The position numbers were made by a program, and so were the translations under genes. A model generated the notes under the pieces. That model saw only the letters and a program-made list of their open reading frames with translations, did no database searches and was not told the DNA's origin. Positions 9,029 to 16,578 of a stretch of 64,000 nt of DNA are shown here, in pieces (position 1 is the first letter of the stretch; each line of letters starts with the position of its first letter). Source of the DNA: Paracrocinitomix sp040880585. Lineage in GTDB: Bacteria > Bacteroidota > Bacteroidia > Flavobacteriales_D > Crocinitomicaceae. Location: NCBI GenBank assembly GCA_040880585.1, contig JBBDID010000004.1:124001-188000 (forward strand), given 5' to 3'.

Positions 9029-9225
9029 AATAGGAGAAATTAATAAGTATGATTGATTTATTATACATCTAAGATATTGAAATAAAAGAATTAGTAAGTA
9101 ATCGTTATCTCATTATGACTTAAAATCCAAACCGGAGAATTCAACAACATGCCAATATAGTTAGTAAGCTTTTTTCTTCTAAAAGCAATAATATTATCCA
9201 TTCAGTTTACTTTTTTTATTATAAT

Positions 9226-9494
9226 CAAGGAAAAATAGAAGCCAAAGACCGGGTGTTAAATATGGTAGAGCAAATGGAGGAAGAAGGATTTGGCGCTTGT
9301 TCTAATACAGGGGCTTGTGAAGTAGAATGTCCAAAAGGAATTTCACTTGATAATATCGCCAGAATGAATAGAGAGTATTTGAGTGCTTCTCTCAAAAAGG
9401 AGCCCGAAGAGTAAAATTTTGCGAATTAGAACTTTTAAAAGCCCAAAAATATGTCGCGAGATTGCATTTCGTGATGCGGCATTAGCATAATTTA
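9226..9494 (+). pseudogene. Second copy of the sdhB 3' end and downstream flank
   Basis: 269 bp that align without gaps to 6185-6453 with 12 mismatches by my count (about 95% identity). The first 189 bp encode the last 62 residues of SdhB and its stop (9412-9414); the rest is the downstream spacer with the palindromic repeat. There is no 5' part, so it cannot make SdhB. Of the 8 coding differences 5 are silent and the others are mild (DK to EE, I to L), more like an allele from a related strain than a decaying copy. Upstream, 9029-9225 holds nothing I can identify. Confidence 0.9.
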
Positions 9495-9555
9495 TACTAA
9501 AACACGAACTCCAAAGCTAAAGAAGTACAGAGAATCTGCATTGCAGGTTAAAAGC
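9451..9555. repeat. 105-bp direct repeat, copy 2 (3' side of the Fic gene)
   Basis: Starts with the palindromic ATGTCGCGAGATTGC unit and continues through ATTAGCATAATTTATACTAA to GTTAAAAGC. It matches 10863-10967 without gaps and with few mismatches. The two copies enclose the XRE-Fic gene. The first 44 bp also match copy 1 after sdhB. Confidence 0.85.
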
Positions 9556-9578
9556 CCTGACTCAAAAATCAGGGCTTT
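9551..9578. terminator. Hairpin terminator downstream of the Fic gene
   Basis: AAAGCCCTGA (9551-9560) and TCAGGGCTTT (9569-9578) form a 10-bp stem with an 8-nt loop, four bases past the Fic stop codon. It can act on the minus-strand Fic transcript, and its flanking A and T runs suit both directions. Confidence 0.7.
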
Positions 9579-9581
9579 GTT

Positions 9582-10643
9582 CTATCCTGCTAAAGCAATG
9601 TGATCATTTAAGGAATCAACACAACGATTTGCCACCAATTTATAAAACGGCAAGCGATTATTATTGACATGAACTTCTTCAAGACTGTTGTAATACTGAA
9701 ATCTTGAAGAATCCTCTCCTTTAATAATGGCAATCGTATATCCATTCATCAACAATATTAAATTCATCATTAAACGAGATGTACGTCCATTGCCATCAAT
9801 AAACGGATGAACAGAAACGATTCGCTCATGCATTTCAGCCGCGAGAACTATCGGATGGATTTTAAGATGGTTATCCCGATAAAATTCAAACACATCCTCC
9901 ATCTGTTTTTCAACTAAATACGGTTGTGGCGGCTTGTGTTCACTGCCACTTATCGCAACCGGCACATTTCTATACCTGCCCGCATTTTCACGATTAATCC
10001 CTTTCAGAATCAGATAGTGAATTTCTTGAAGCAGGCGTTCAGTTACAAGTTCTTTTCGCTTTACCACATCCACAATAAAATCAATCGCCTCAGCATGATT
10101 AACCGCTTCAAGGTGCTCATTCATTGATTTACCACTCACAGTTAATCCTTCTTTTACAACCAAAAAAGTCTCCTGAAGCGTAAGCGTATTACCTTCAATC
10201 TTATTGCTTTCATAGGTGTAATTTAAATCAAAATGCTCTTTCATTTTTGAAAGCTGTGTTTGATCTAAAGGCCTTTTGCTGCACCACTTGTCCTTCAGTT
10301 CATCTGCCTTACAAAGTAACTCATGAAGTTCAGCATCTCCGTCAAACTCAAAATCGCGCACACTATATTTCACTGAAGACTCTGCCAACTTCATGGCGTC
10401 CAAAGCAAAGGGGTGATCTTTCAGTTCGTAAAGAATTTTATCACTTAACCAACTAATAAGCGCCTGATCTTCCGGCAAATTATAAAAATCAATAAACCGA
10501 TACAACAGTTTTTTACTGGCACGTCGCTGTCCCCTTTCAATTTTGCTGAGCAACCCCTTATCAACAGACAGCTTATCCGAAACCTCTTGTAGCGTAAGGC
10601 CGAATTTATTTCTTGTGTTTGATATAATTGCTCCAAAATTCAT
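9582..10643 (-). CDS. XRE-type HTH and Fic domain protein
   Basis: Fic enzymes transfer AMP or related groups from nucleotides to target hydroxyls. The protein (353 aa) has an N-terminal helix-turn-helix (about residues 5-60, LTLQEVSDKLSVDKGLLSKIERG), a helical linker, and a Fic domain with the complete active-site loop HPFIDGNGRTSR (about 277-288). An inhibitory-helix motif SNKIEGN (about 143-149, of the S/T-xxx-E-G/N type) precedes the Fic core, as in self-inhibited class II Fic proteins. The longer reading from a TTG at 10652 is possible, but ATG 10641-10643 fits the HTH better. Direct repeats flank the gene and operator-like sites lie upstream. Function as toxin, defence factor or regulator is open. 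Confidence 0.93.
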   Translation of the reverse strand: MNFGAIISNTRNKFGLTLQEVSDKLSVDKGLLSKIERGQRRASKKLLYRFIDFYNLPEDQALISWLSDKILYELKDHPFALDAMKLAESSVKYSVRDFEFDGDAELHELLCKADELKDKWCSKRPLDQTQLSKMKEHFDLNYTYESNKIEGNTLTLQETFLVVKEGLTVSGKSMNEHLEAVNHAEAIDFIVDVVKRKELVTERLLQEIHYLILKGINRENAGRYRNVPVAISGSEHKPPQPYLVEKQMEDVFEFYRDNHLKIHPIVLAAEMHERIVSVHPFIDGNGRTSRLMMNLILLMNGYTIAIIKGEDSSRFQYYNSLEEVHVNNNRLPFYKLVANRCVDSLNDHIALAG

Positions 10644-10645
10644 AG

Positions 10646-10685
10646 TTGACAAAATTAGTCAATAAATATATACAAATATAGTCAA
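10646..10685 (-). promoter_or_regulatory. Operator-like inverted repeat and -7 element before the XRE-Fic gene
   Basis: TTGAC, 7 bp, GTCAA (10646-10662) is a perfect inverted repeat just upstream of the start codon. A further GTCAA half-site lies 23 bp on (10681-10685), about two helical turns away. Between them the minus strand reads TATATTTG (complement of 10673-10680), a -7 match. Sites overlapping the promoter suggest autorepression by the HTH domain (inference). Confidence 0.5.
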
Positions 10686-10738
10686 ATTTTTATGAATAAA
10701 AAAACCGAAAACAATATTGCCTCCGGTTCTTCTGTGTC

Positions 10739-10879
10739 TCAATTTTCAATTAGGTGGTAAACAGTAGCTCTCCCCAGCTCGCGCTCGTCTTCTTTGTTCA
10801 ACGAATCCGCCTCATTAACTTTCAAACCGCTAACTATTACCAAAAGAGATTCCCCAAAAATTATGTCGCGAGATTGCAT
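10739..10879 (-). CDS. Short orphan reading frame starting inside the palindromic repeat
   Basis: 46-codon frame whose first codons (MQSRD) are made by the palindromic repeat and whose body reads FGESLLVIVSGLKVNEAD and then KEDERELGRATVYHLIEN before TGA. The body looks coding (amphipathic, charged, no stop), so it is probably the C-terminal remnant of a lost gene joined to the repeat. No family recognised. The rest of 10686-11021 contains only the third repeat copy. Confidence 0.3.
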   Translation of the reverse strand: MQSRDIIFGESLLVIVSGLKVNEADSLNKEDERELGRATVYHLIEN

Positions 10880-10967
10880 CTCGTGACGCTACATTAGCAT
10901 AATTTATACTAAAATACGAACTCCAAAGCTAAAGAAGTACAGAGAATTCGCATTGCAAGTTAAAAGC
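10863..10967. repeat. 105-bp direct repeat, copy 3 (5' side of the Fic gene)
   Basis: Counterpart of 9451-9555. This copy has the best palindrome: GTCGCGAGAT, TGC, ATCTCGTGAC, paired throughout with one G-T. It lies between the Fic gene and the glycosyltransferase. Recombination between copies 2 and 3 would delete the Fic gene cleanly. Confidence 0.85.
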
Positions 10968-11021
10968 TCGATTCCCTAAGCATGTAAAGGAGACAGTCTT
11001 TTTTCGTACCTTAATCCCCCA

Positions 11022-11969
11022 ATGAAACCTGATGATATATCCGGAAAAACTGTGCTCATTTCTCCCCTGGACTGGGGAATGGGTCACACGACCAGATGTA
11101 TCCCCATCATCCGCCAACTGATTCAGCAAAATAATCAGGTAATTTTTGCCGGAACTGAAATTCAGAACCAATTGATCGCAAAAGATTTTCCAAATCTCAC
11201 CCTTGAAAAAATTGACGGTTACAACATTCGCCTGGATGGATCAAAGTCTACTTATCTACAGCTTTTTCAGCAATGGCCAAAAATTCGGCGAGTCATTCAG
11301 GCAGAGCAGAAAATAGCTGAAAATTTGGCAAAAAAACACAATATTGATGTGCTGATCTCGGATAATCGCTATGGTTTTCGCTCAAATGGCGTGAAAAACA
11401 TCTTTATGACGCATCAGTTGTCTCCTCCCTTGCCAACAGCCAAAGAATTTGTCGGAAAAAAACTGAGAAAATACATCAATAAATTTGATGCCTGCTGGAT
11501 TCCGGATGAAGCGCATAAACAATTAGCCAGAGGCTTGAATGATGCGCCATTGAAAATCCCCAAACACTTTATTGGTTGGCTGTCCAGGTTTGAAGAAGTT
11601 GATGGTCCCTCTGAACGAAAATACTTGATTATCATATCCGGCCCTGAACCTGAAAGAAGTCATTTTGCCCGAAAATCCATGCAAAAATTTGCTAATCAGG
11701 GAAGTTGTCTTTTTGTGCTGCCAGAAGATATGAAAGAGACAGAAGTCTTAAAAGTCATTCATCCGTCAACTGCACAATTGGGTAAACTTATCAATACATC
11801 TGAAATTATCATTTCACGTGCCGGATACACCACCATTATGGAATTGATAAAACTTCAAAAAAAAGCAATTTTGATTCCTACAAAAGGACAATACGAGCAA
11901 GAATATCTGGCAAAACACATAGAATATCCGAGGTTTCAATTCATTCCGGAAACTAAATTTTTTAATTAA
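11022..11969 (+). CDS. MurG-like (GT-B fold) glycosyltransferase
   Basis: Protein of 315 aa of the Bacteroidota glycosyltransferase family related to MurG and UDP-GlcNAc:LPS transferases. The N-terminal Rossmann half opens with VLISPLDWGMGHTTRCIPI (about residues 11-29), the acceptor-binding glycine motif. The middle has the family stretch ISDNRYGFRS and FMTHQLSPP. The C-terminal half carries the donor-site region IISRAGYTTIMELI and a KGQYEQEYLA motif. Sugar donor and acceptor are not predictable. It is slightly shorter than typical members (about 350 aa), ending in RFQFIPETKFFN. It stands alone, with the repeat region upstream. Confidence 0.8.
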   Translation: MKPDDISGKTVLISPLDWGMGHTTRCIPIIRQLIQQNNQVIFAGTEIQNQLIAKDFPNLTLEKIDGYNIRLDGSKSTYLQLFQQWPKIRRVIQAEQKIAENLAKKHNIDVLISDNRYGFRSNGVKNIFMTHQLSPPLPTAKEFVGKKLRKYINKFDACWIPDEAHKQLARGLNDAPLKIPKHFIGWLSRFEEVDGPSERKYLIIISGPEPERSHFARKSMQKFANQGSCLFVLPEDMKETEVLKVIHPSTAQLGKLINTSEIIISRAGYTTIMELIKLQKKAILIPTKGQYEQEYLAKHIEYPRFQFIPETKFFN

Positions 11970-12004
11970 TTAAGAGAGAGTTGTTAAAAATTTTGAGATA
12001 AATG

Positions 12005-12034
12005 TTTGTACATAACATCATTTTTATATATTTG
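12005..12034 (+). promoter_or_regulatory. Consensus Bacteroidota promoter for the tandem paralogue pair
   Basis: TTTG (12005-12008), 18-bp spacer, TATATTTG (12027-12034), an exact consensus match 21 bp before the ATG at 12056. It also shows that an in-frame start at 12002 cannot be used, because it lies upstream of transcription. Confidence 0.75.
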
Positions 12035-12055
12035 GAGATCCTTAAACCTCAAAAA

Positions 12056-12442
12056 ATGAATGATTTAGTACAGTTACCAAAGGCTTCGGTCGAAAAAGTA
12101 GATCAGGATGTTCTACTTACCTTCTTTAAACCCAACACTAAAATTTTAGAACGCGACGCAGCAGAAATTGATGGCGCACACCTGAGTATCTCTCAAGGTG
12201 GAGACATGTTTGTAATGGTCGATATGACTGCAGGCGGAGCGAGAATGCATCCCTCGGCAGAGGATTATTTCGAAATCAAAGGGAAAATGGTGCCGTATAT
12301 AAAAGCTGTTGCCGTGGTGAAAGAACCTAAAAAATCAATCCTTTTCAAACTGTTTAAACGCCCTAACCGGTTGATATTCCCTAAAAAAGAATTTAGCAGC
12401 AGAGAAGCGGCTCAAGCTTGGTTTGATTCCTTGAGAAATTAG
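12056..12442 (+). CDS. Small conserved protein, first of a tandem paralogous pair
   Basis: 128 aa, no signal peptide or membrane segment, so probably cytosolic. It begins MNDLVQLPKASVEKV, has the shared core AxEIDGAHLSISQGGDMFVM and ends EAAQAWFDSLRN. The alternating pattern resembles the STAS/SpoIIAA-like small domains (DUF7793-type) of Bacteroidota, but I am not certain of the family. The start at 12056 is set by the promoter just upstream. The neighbour at 12524 is a clear paralogue of the same length. Confidence 0.75.
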   Translation: MNDLVQLPKASVEKVDQDVLLTFFKPNTKILERDAAEIDGAHLSISQGGDMFVMVDMTAGGARMHPSAEDYFEIKGKMVPYIKAVAVVKEPKKSILFKLFKRPNRLIFPKKEFSSREAAQAWFDSLRN

Positions 12443-12523
12443 TTTCAGTTGTGAATAAAATAAGGCAAACAGTTCTTTTAATCTCAGCAGAAAGCATTAA
12501 ATTGAGCGAATAAATAATCAAAG

Positions 12524-12910
12524 ATGAATGATCGATTAGAACTGAAAAAAGCCTCACTTCAAAAAATAGGAGAAGACGTTTTACTGACCCAGTATAAATC
12601 AGGGTTCAAAATTTCTGAAGCAGATGCAAAAGAAATTGATGGAGCACATTTAACCATGTCTCAGGGGAATGATGTGTTTATAATTGCCGATTTTACCGCA
12701 ACAGATGTTTCTTTTGAAAAAAGCGCAGAAGCCTATTTTGTAAAAAAAGGAAAAATGATCCCTTATACCAAAGGAATTGCGATTGTAACAAATAAAAAGA
12801 GTTCATTCTTTGATAAACTTTTTGCCACAGCAAAAAAGACCTTGTGTCCGACAAAAGAGTTTGATTCTATGAGTGCAGCCGTAGCATGGATTGATGAAAT
12901 CAGAGATTAA
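12524..12910 (+). CDS. Small conserved protein, second of a tandem paralogous pair
   Basis: 128 aa, aligning end to end with the preceding protein (shared ADAKEIDGAHLTMSQGNDVF, AYF.KKGKMIPY, TKEF, AVAWIDEIRD). It lies 81 bp downstream on the same strand and probably arose by tandem duplication. SpoIIAA-like fold is an inference. Its stop codon overlaps that of the convergent LRR gene by 4 bp. Confidence 0.75.
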   Translation: MNDRLELKKASLQKIGEDVLLTQYKSGFKISEADAKEIDGAHLTMSQGNDVFIIADFTATDVSFEKSAEAYFVKKGKMIPYTKGIAIVTNKKSSFFDKLFATAKKTLCPTKEFDSMSAAVAWIDEIRD

Positions 12911-13485
12911 TCAGCGCAATCACAGGCAGCATCAAATTCAATCTTTACCCAGGGCAGCAATTCGGTCCATTTTTTTTGAAAACTTTTGGAAAAGTTTAAA
13001 CCGCTTAAATCCAATGAGCGCAAGTTGCGCAGCTTTGTCAGGCTAGTAGGTAAATCATCAATGGGATTGAACCAAATGTCCAACACAATCAAATCTTGTA
13101 AACTTCCAATACACTCCGGAATTTCAGGAATGTTGTTTTTTCCGAGAAACAAATGACGGATGGATATGTTTTTGCACAATACCGCCGGAAACACCTCCAA
13201 CTTATTTTTGGATAAGTCAAGCACACGTAAGTGAGGAAATATAAAATTATCCGGTAGATTACGCAATTTATTTTTTGATAAATTCAGTTCCCGAAGTTGT
13301 TGAAACTGTAGAATTTTTTTTGGGATTTCAGTAAACCTGTTTCTACTTAAGTCCAGTCGATATACTGAATCAACGGGCACGGAACAAGCTTTCTCTATAC
13401 TTTTAAAAAGGTGGTCTTTTTGTGAAAACGCCGGTTTAGCTAACAATAGAAAGCTGATCCAACAAACGTTTACAAACTTCTTCAT
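12907..13485 (-). CDS. Secreted leucine-rich repeat protein
   Basis: About 192 aa. A signal peptide (MKKFVNVCWISFLLLAKPAFS) is followed by five to six LRR units of the bacterial type (LxxLxLSxNxLxxLP), for example LRELNLSKNKLRNLP and LRVLDLSKNKLEVFP, and a Cys-containing tail DAACDCAD. LRRs are protein-binding surfaces; the partner is unknown. The start is inside the 3' end of ribF (50-bp overlap), so it is likely cotranscribed with ribF. ATG 13489-13491, two codons earlier, is an alternative start. Confidence 0.8.
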   Translation of the reverse strand: MKKFVNVCWISFLLLAKPAFSQKDHLFKSIEKACSVPVDSVYRLDLSRNRFTEIPKKILQFQQLRELNLSKNKLRNLPDNFIFPHLRVLDLSKNKLEVFPAVLCKNISIRHLFLGKNNIPEIPECIGSLQDLIVLDIWFNPIDDLPTSLTKLRNLRSLDLSGLNFSKSFQKKWTELLPWVKIEFDAACDCAD

Positions 13486-14383
13486 CTGCATGGAGTTGAT
13501 TTTTTAATTGTTCAATAGAAGCAAAGGTTTTTTCATCCCGGATCTTATCCAAAACAAAAACTTCAAGTTTCGTGCCGTAAAGATCACCGTCAAAATCAAA
13601 CAGATGTACCTCAATCCGTTTTTCATTGTTTTCTGTCACTGTAGGACGAACACCAATATTCATCATCCCGCCAAAATAGCGATCACCTATTTTAACTTTC
13701 ACTACATATACACCATTTCCCGGAATGATTTGCGTGGCTTCCATCTTTCCAATATTGGCTGTCGGATAGCCCAATTGCGTACCAATTTTATCCCCGTCAA
13801 TTACAGATCCTTTAAAACTAAAGGTAGTTCCCAAAAATTCATTCGCTTTTTGAATGTCTCCCGTTTTGATCGCATTTCTTATCTTGGTTGAACTGATGGA
13901 TAAATCCCCTTCCCTTAGAGCATCAATTTCTTGTACTTCAAAACTGTAGGTGTTAGAAAGTTCTTTCAGCAATTCAATGTTTCCTTCCCGATTTCGACCA
14001 AAATGATGGTTGTATCCAATCGTAAGTAACTTAACATTTAACTTATTTACCAAAATATTGCGAACAAACTCAGTAGCGCTTTGGCGAGAAAAATCCATAG
14101 TGAATGGATGCAAGATCAAGTGGTCGATTCCGGCTTCTTCTAATTGTTCAATGCGCTTATCAATGTCCTGAATCAATTCAAGGTTATGGTCATCCGGATA
14201 TAAAATCATGCGGGGATGTGGATGGAAAGTGAACAGGACAGTTTCACCACCAATACGTTCAGCGCTCTTGCGTAAAAAATTAATTATCTTTCGGTGTCCA
14301 CGGTGTACCCCATCAAATGTGCCGAGTGTTAAAACGGTATTTTTGATCTTGGGTACTTCATCTACAGAATAATAAACCTTCAA
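13436..14383 (-). CDS. ribF: RibF, bifunctional riboflavin kinase / FAD synthetase
   Basis: Makes FMN and FAD from riboflavin. The N-terminal adenylyltransferase domain has GTFDGVHRGHRKI and TFHPHPRMIL; the C-terminal kinase domain has GTQLGYPTANI, NIGVRPTV and FDGDLYG. I choose the TTG at 14381-14383 (LKVYYSVDEVPK, matching the MKVYYS-type family start), giving 315 aa. The ATG at 14450-14452 would add 23 unrelated residues, and a -7 element lies inside that extension. Confidence 0.9.
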   Translation of the reverse strand: MKVYYSVDEVPKIKNTVLTLGTFDGVHRGHRKIINFLRKSAERIGGETVLFTFHPHPRMILYPDDHNLELIQDIDKRIEQLEEAGIDHLILHPFTMDFSRQSATEFVRNILVNKLNVKLLTIGYNHHFGRNREGNIELLKELSNTYSFEVQEIDALREGDLSISSTKIRNAIKTGDIQKANEFLGTTFSFKGSVIDGDKIGTQLGYPTANIGKMEATQIIPGNGVYVVKVKIGDRYFGGMMNIGVRPTVTENNEKRIEVHLFDFDGDLYGTKLEVFVLDKIRDEKTFASIEQLKNQLHADEEVCKRLLDQLSIVS

Positions 14384-14428
14384 ATTTTGCTTTTTATCCC
14401 CATTAAAAGCGGGAGAATGTATACACTT

Positions 14429-14436
14429 CAAAGTTA
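14429..14436 (-). promoter_or_regulatory. -7 element for ribF
   Basis: TAACTTTG on the minus strand fits TAnnTTTG; no convincing -33 element. Transcription would start near 14422, which supports the TTG start of ribF at 14383. Confidence 0.4.
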
Positions 14437-14481
14437 TAGAAAAAACTTTCAACTATTCCCTGATAGAATTAGAAAATACAT

Positions 14482-14489
14482 TAAATTTG
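14482..14489 (+). promoter_or_regulatory. -7 element for atpD-atpC
   Basis: TAAATTTG, 64 bp before the atpD ATG, fits the Bacteroidota -7 motif. No good -33 element is visible. Confidence 0.45.
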
Positions 14490-14553
14490 CACTCGCTTAC
14501 TAAAATGGGTAAGTCAGAAAATAGAACAAATACATTAAAAAATTCTTGAGAGA

Positions 14554-16056
14554 ATGTCAAACATCAAAGGTAATATTTCGCAGGTAATTGGACCTGTAAT
14601 TGACGTCACTTTCAACAAGGGAACGGAACTTCCGAATATCCTGGATGCGTTGGTAGTGACAAAAGAAGATGGATCAAAAGTGGTGCTAGAGGTACAACAG
14701 CACATTGGAGATGATCAAATTAGAAGTATCGCAATGGACACTTCGGATGGTTTCACCAGAGGAATGGAAGTGATTTCAACCGGTGCACCGATTAAAATGC
14801 CAAAAGGAGAAGGAATCAAAGGGCGACTTTTTAATGTGATTGGTGATGCAATTGATGGTTTGCCTAACCTTGACAAATCAGACGGAATGTCGATTCACAG
14901 AGATGCACCGAAGTTTGAAGACCTGACTACTTCTACAGAAATTTTATTCACGGGAATTAAGGTGATTGATTTGATTGAACCCTATGCAAAAGGAGGAAAA
15001 ATTGGTCTTTTTGGAGGTGCGGGTGTAGGAAAAACCGTATTGATTCAAGAACTGATTAATAATATTGCAAAAGCGTACGCAGGAATTTCAGTATTTGCCG
15101 GAGTAGGTGAACGCACCAGAGAAGGAAACGATTTGTTGAGAGAAATGTTGGAATCCGGAATTATTACTTACGGTGATGAATTCATGAAAGACATGGAGAA
15201 AGGTGGATGGGATCTTTCAAAAATCGATCAGGAAAAATTAAAAGATTCAAAAGCTACTTTCGTTTTCGGACAAATGAATGAGCCTCCGGGAGCAAGAGCA
15301 AGAGTCGCATTATCGGGCTTGACCCTGGCTGAATATTATAGAGATGGGGATGGAGAAGGAAAGGGAAATGACATTCTGTTTTTTGTGGATAACATCTTCC
15401 GATTTACACAAGCAGGTTCAGAGGTGTCCGCACTTTTAGGACGGATGCCTTCAGCGGTAGGTTACCAACCGACATTGGCCACAGAGATGGGAGCCATGCA
15501 AGAGCGAATTAGCTCCACTAAAAACGGATCCATTACATCTGTACAGGCAGTTTATGTTCCTGCAGATGATTTGACTGACCCAGCTCCGGCAACAACTTTT
15601 GCCCACCTGGATGCCACTACGGTATTGTCAAGAAAAATTGCTTCTTTAGGAATTTATCCTGCTGTGGATCCATTGGATTCTACCTCAAGAATTTTAACTC
15701 CTGAGGTTGTTGGTGAAGACCATTACAGATGCACGCAAAGAGTAAAAGAAACCCTTCAACGCTATAAAGAACTACAGGATATTATTGCCATTTTAGGAAT
15801 GGATGAATTGTCTGAAGAAGATAAGTTGATCGTTCACCGAGCAAGACGGGTACAACGTTTCTTATCTCAGCCTTTCCACGTTGCAGAGCAATTTACGGGT
15901 CTGGCAGGTGTTTTGGTTGATATCAATGATACCATCAAAGGATTCAATATGATCCTAGATGGCGAAGTGGATAAATACCCTGAAGCAGCTTTCAACCTGA
16001 AAGGGGCTATTGAAGAAGTGATTGAGGCAGGTGAAAAAATGATTGCTGAAAACTAA
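14554..16056 (+). CDS. atpD: ATP synthase F1 beta subunit
   Basis: Catalytic subunit (500 aa) of the F-type ATP synthase. Walker A GGAGVGKT (about residues 153-160), the GERTREGNDL segment, Walker B ILFFVDNIFRF and the adenine-site region are all present. In this genome atpD-atpC form their own operon, 17 kb from the remaining subunit genes, an arrangement common in Bacteroidota. Confidence 0.98.
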   Translation: MSNIKGNISQVIGPVIDVTFNKGTELPNILDALVVTKEDGSKVVLEVQQHIGDDQIRSIAMDTSDGFTRGMEVISTGAPIKMPKGEGIKGRLFNVIGDAIDGLPNLDKSDGMSIHRDAPKFEDLTTSTEILFTGIKVIDLIEPYAKGGKIGLFGGAGVGKTVLIQELINNIAKAYAGISVFAGVGERTREGNDLLREMLESGIITYGDEFMKDMEKGGWDLSKIDQEKLKDSKATFVFGQMNEPPGARARVALSGLTLAEYYRDGDGEGKGNDILFFVDNIFRFTQAGSEVSALLGRMPSAVGYQPTLATEMGAMQERISSTKNGSITSVQAVYVPADDLTDPAPATTFAHLDATTVLSRKIASLGIYPAVDPLDSTSRILTPEVVGEDHYRCTQRVKETLQRYKELQDIIAILGMDELSEEDKLIVHRARRVQRFLSQPFHVAEQFTGLAGVLVDINDTIKGFNMILDGEVDKYPEAAFNLKGAIEEVIEAGEKMIAEN

Positions 16057-16067
16057 AATTAATCAAG

Positions 16068-16358
16068 ATGTTACTTGAAGTTATAACTCCGGATCAAATG
16101 CTTTTCAAAGGCAATGTAGAACAGGTTGTACTGCCGGGATTGGACGGGTCGTTTGGTGTGCTGTCAAATCATGCACCAATGATCTCCGGACTGGCCAAAG
16201 GAGAAATAAAGATAGAACAGTTGGTTGAAGAGAATAAAAAAGAGGTGTTTTCAGGTAAATATAACAAGGAACACAAGAATGATAAAGTTTTTACTTTCGA
16301 AATCAAAGGTGGAGTGATGGAAGTAAAGGATAACAAGATAATGGTATTGGCCGAATAG
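16068..16358 (+). CDS. atpC: ATP synthase F1 epsilon subunit, short form
   Basis: 96 aa against about 135 in E. coli. It has the N-terminal beta-sandwich (MLLEVITPDQMLF, VVLPGLDGSFGVLSNHAPMIS) and ends with that domain. The C-terminal helical hairpin that inhibits ATP hydrolysis in other bacteria is absent. A charged loop EENKKEVFSGKYNKEHKND interrupts the sandwich. It follows atpD by 11 bp. Confidence 0.93.
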   Translation: MLLEVITPDQMLFKGNVEQVVLPGLDGSFGVLSNHAPMISGLAKGEIKIEQLVEENKKEVFSGKYNKEHKNDKVFTFEIKGGVMEVKDNKIMVLAE

Positions 16359-16391
16359 CCATTTGCCTTAAATTTTCAAAGGTCCATTCAT

Positions 16392-16420
16392 ATTCCGAAA
16401 GGAATGGTTTGGGCTTTTTT
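16392..16420 (+). terminator. Terminator after atpDC
   Basis: ATTCC-GAAA-GGAAT tetraloop hairpin (16392-16405), extendable by an outer CCATTC/GAATGG pairing, followed by GGTTTGGGC and a T-run. Located 34 bp past the atpC stop. Confidence 0.55.
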
Positions 16421-16578
16421 GCTTTTTTTAGCAGGTGTTTTTTTACTAAAAATCGTGTTAAAGCTTGTTAAAGAAACAATACAATAAAGGGATTGACGTT
16501 AAGTTGTCATTGTAAAACCAAAAAATTCCTGCAAATTTGTGGATTCGCAAAAAACGAATCGCCAATTGCGAGAAGGGT

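Noticed and set aside
9029..9225. Possible gene between the SpoIIE gene and the sdhB copy
   Set aside because: No open frame of useful length or recognisable motif in either strand.
12002..12055. Upstream start for the first tandem paralogue
   Set aside because: It overlaps the TTTG / TATATTTG promoter and would be upstream of the transcription start.
13508..13891. Plus-strand frame of 127 codons inside ribF
   Set aside because: Antisense to the conserved riboflavin kinase domain, with no features of its own.
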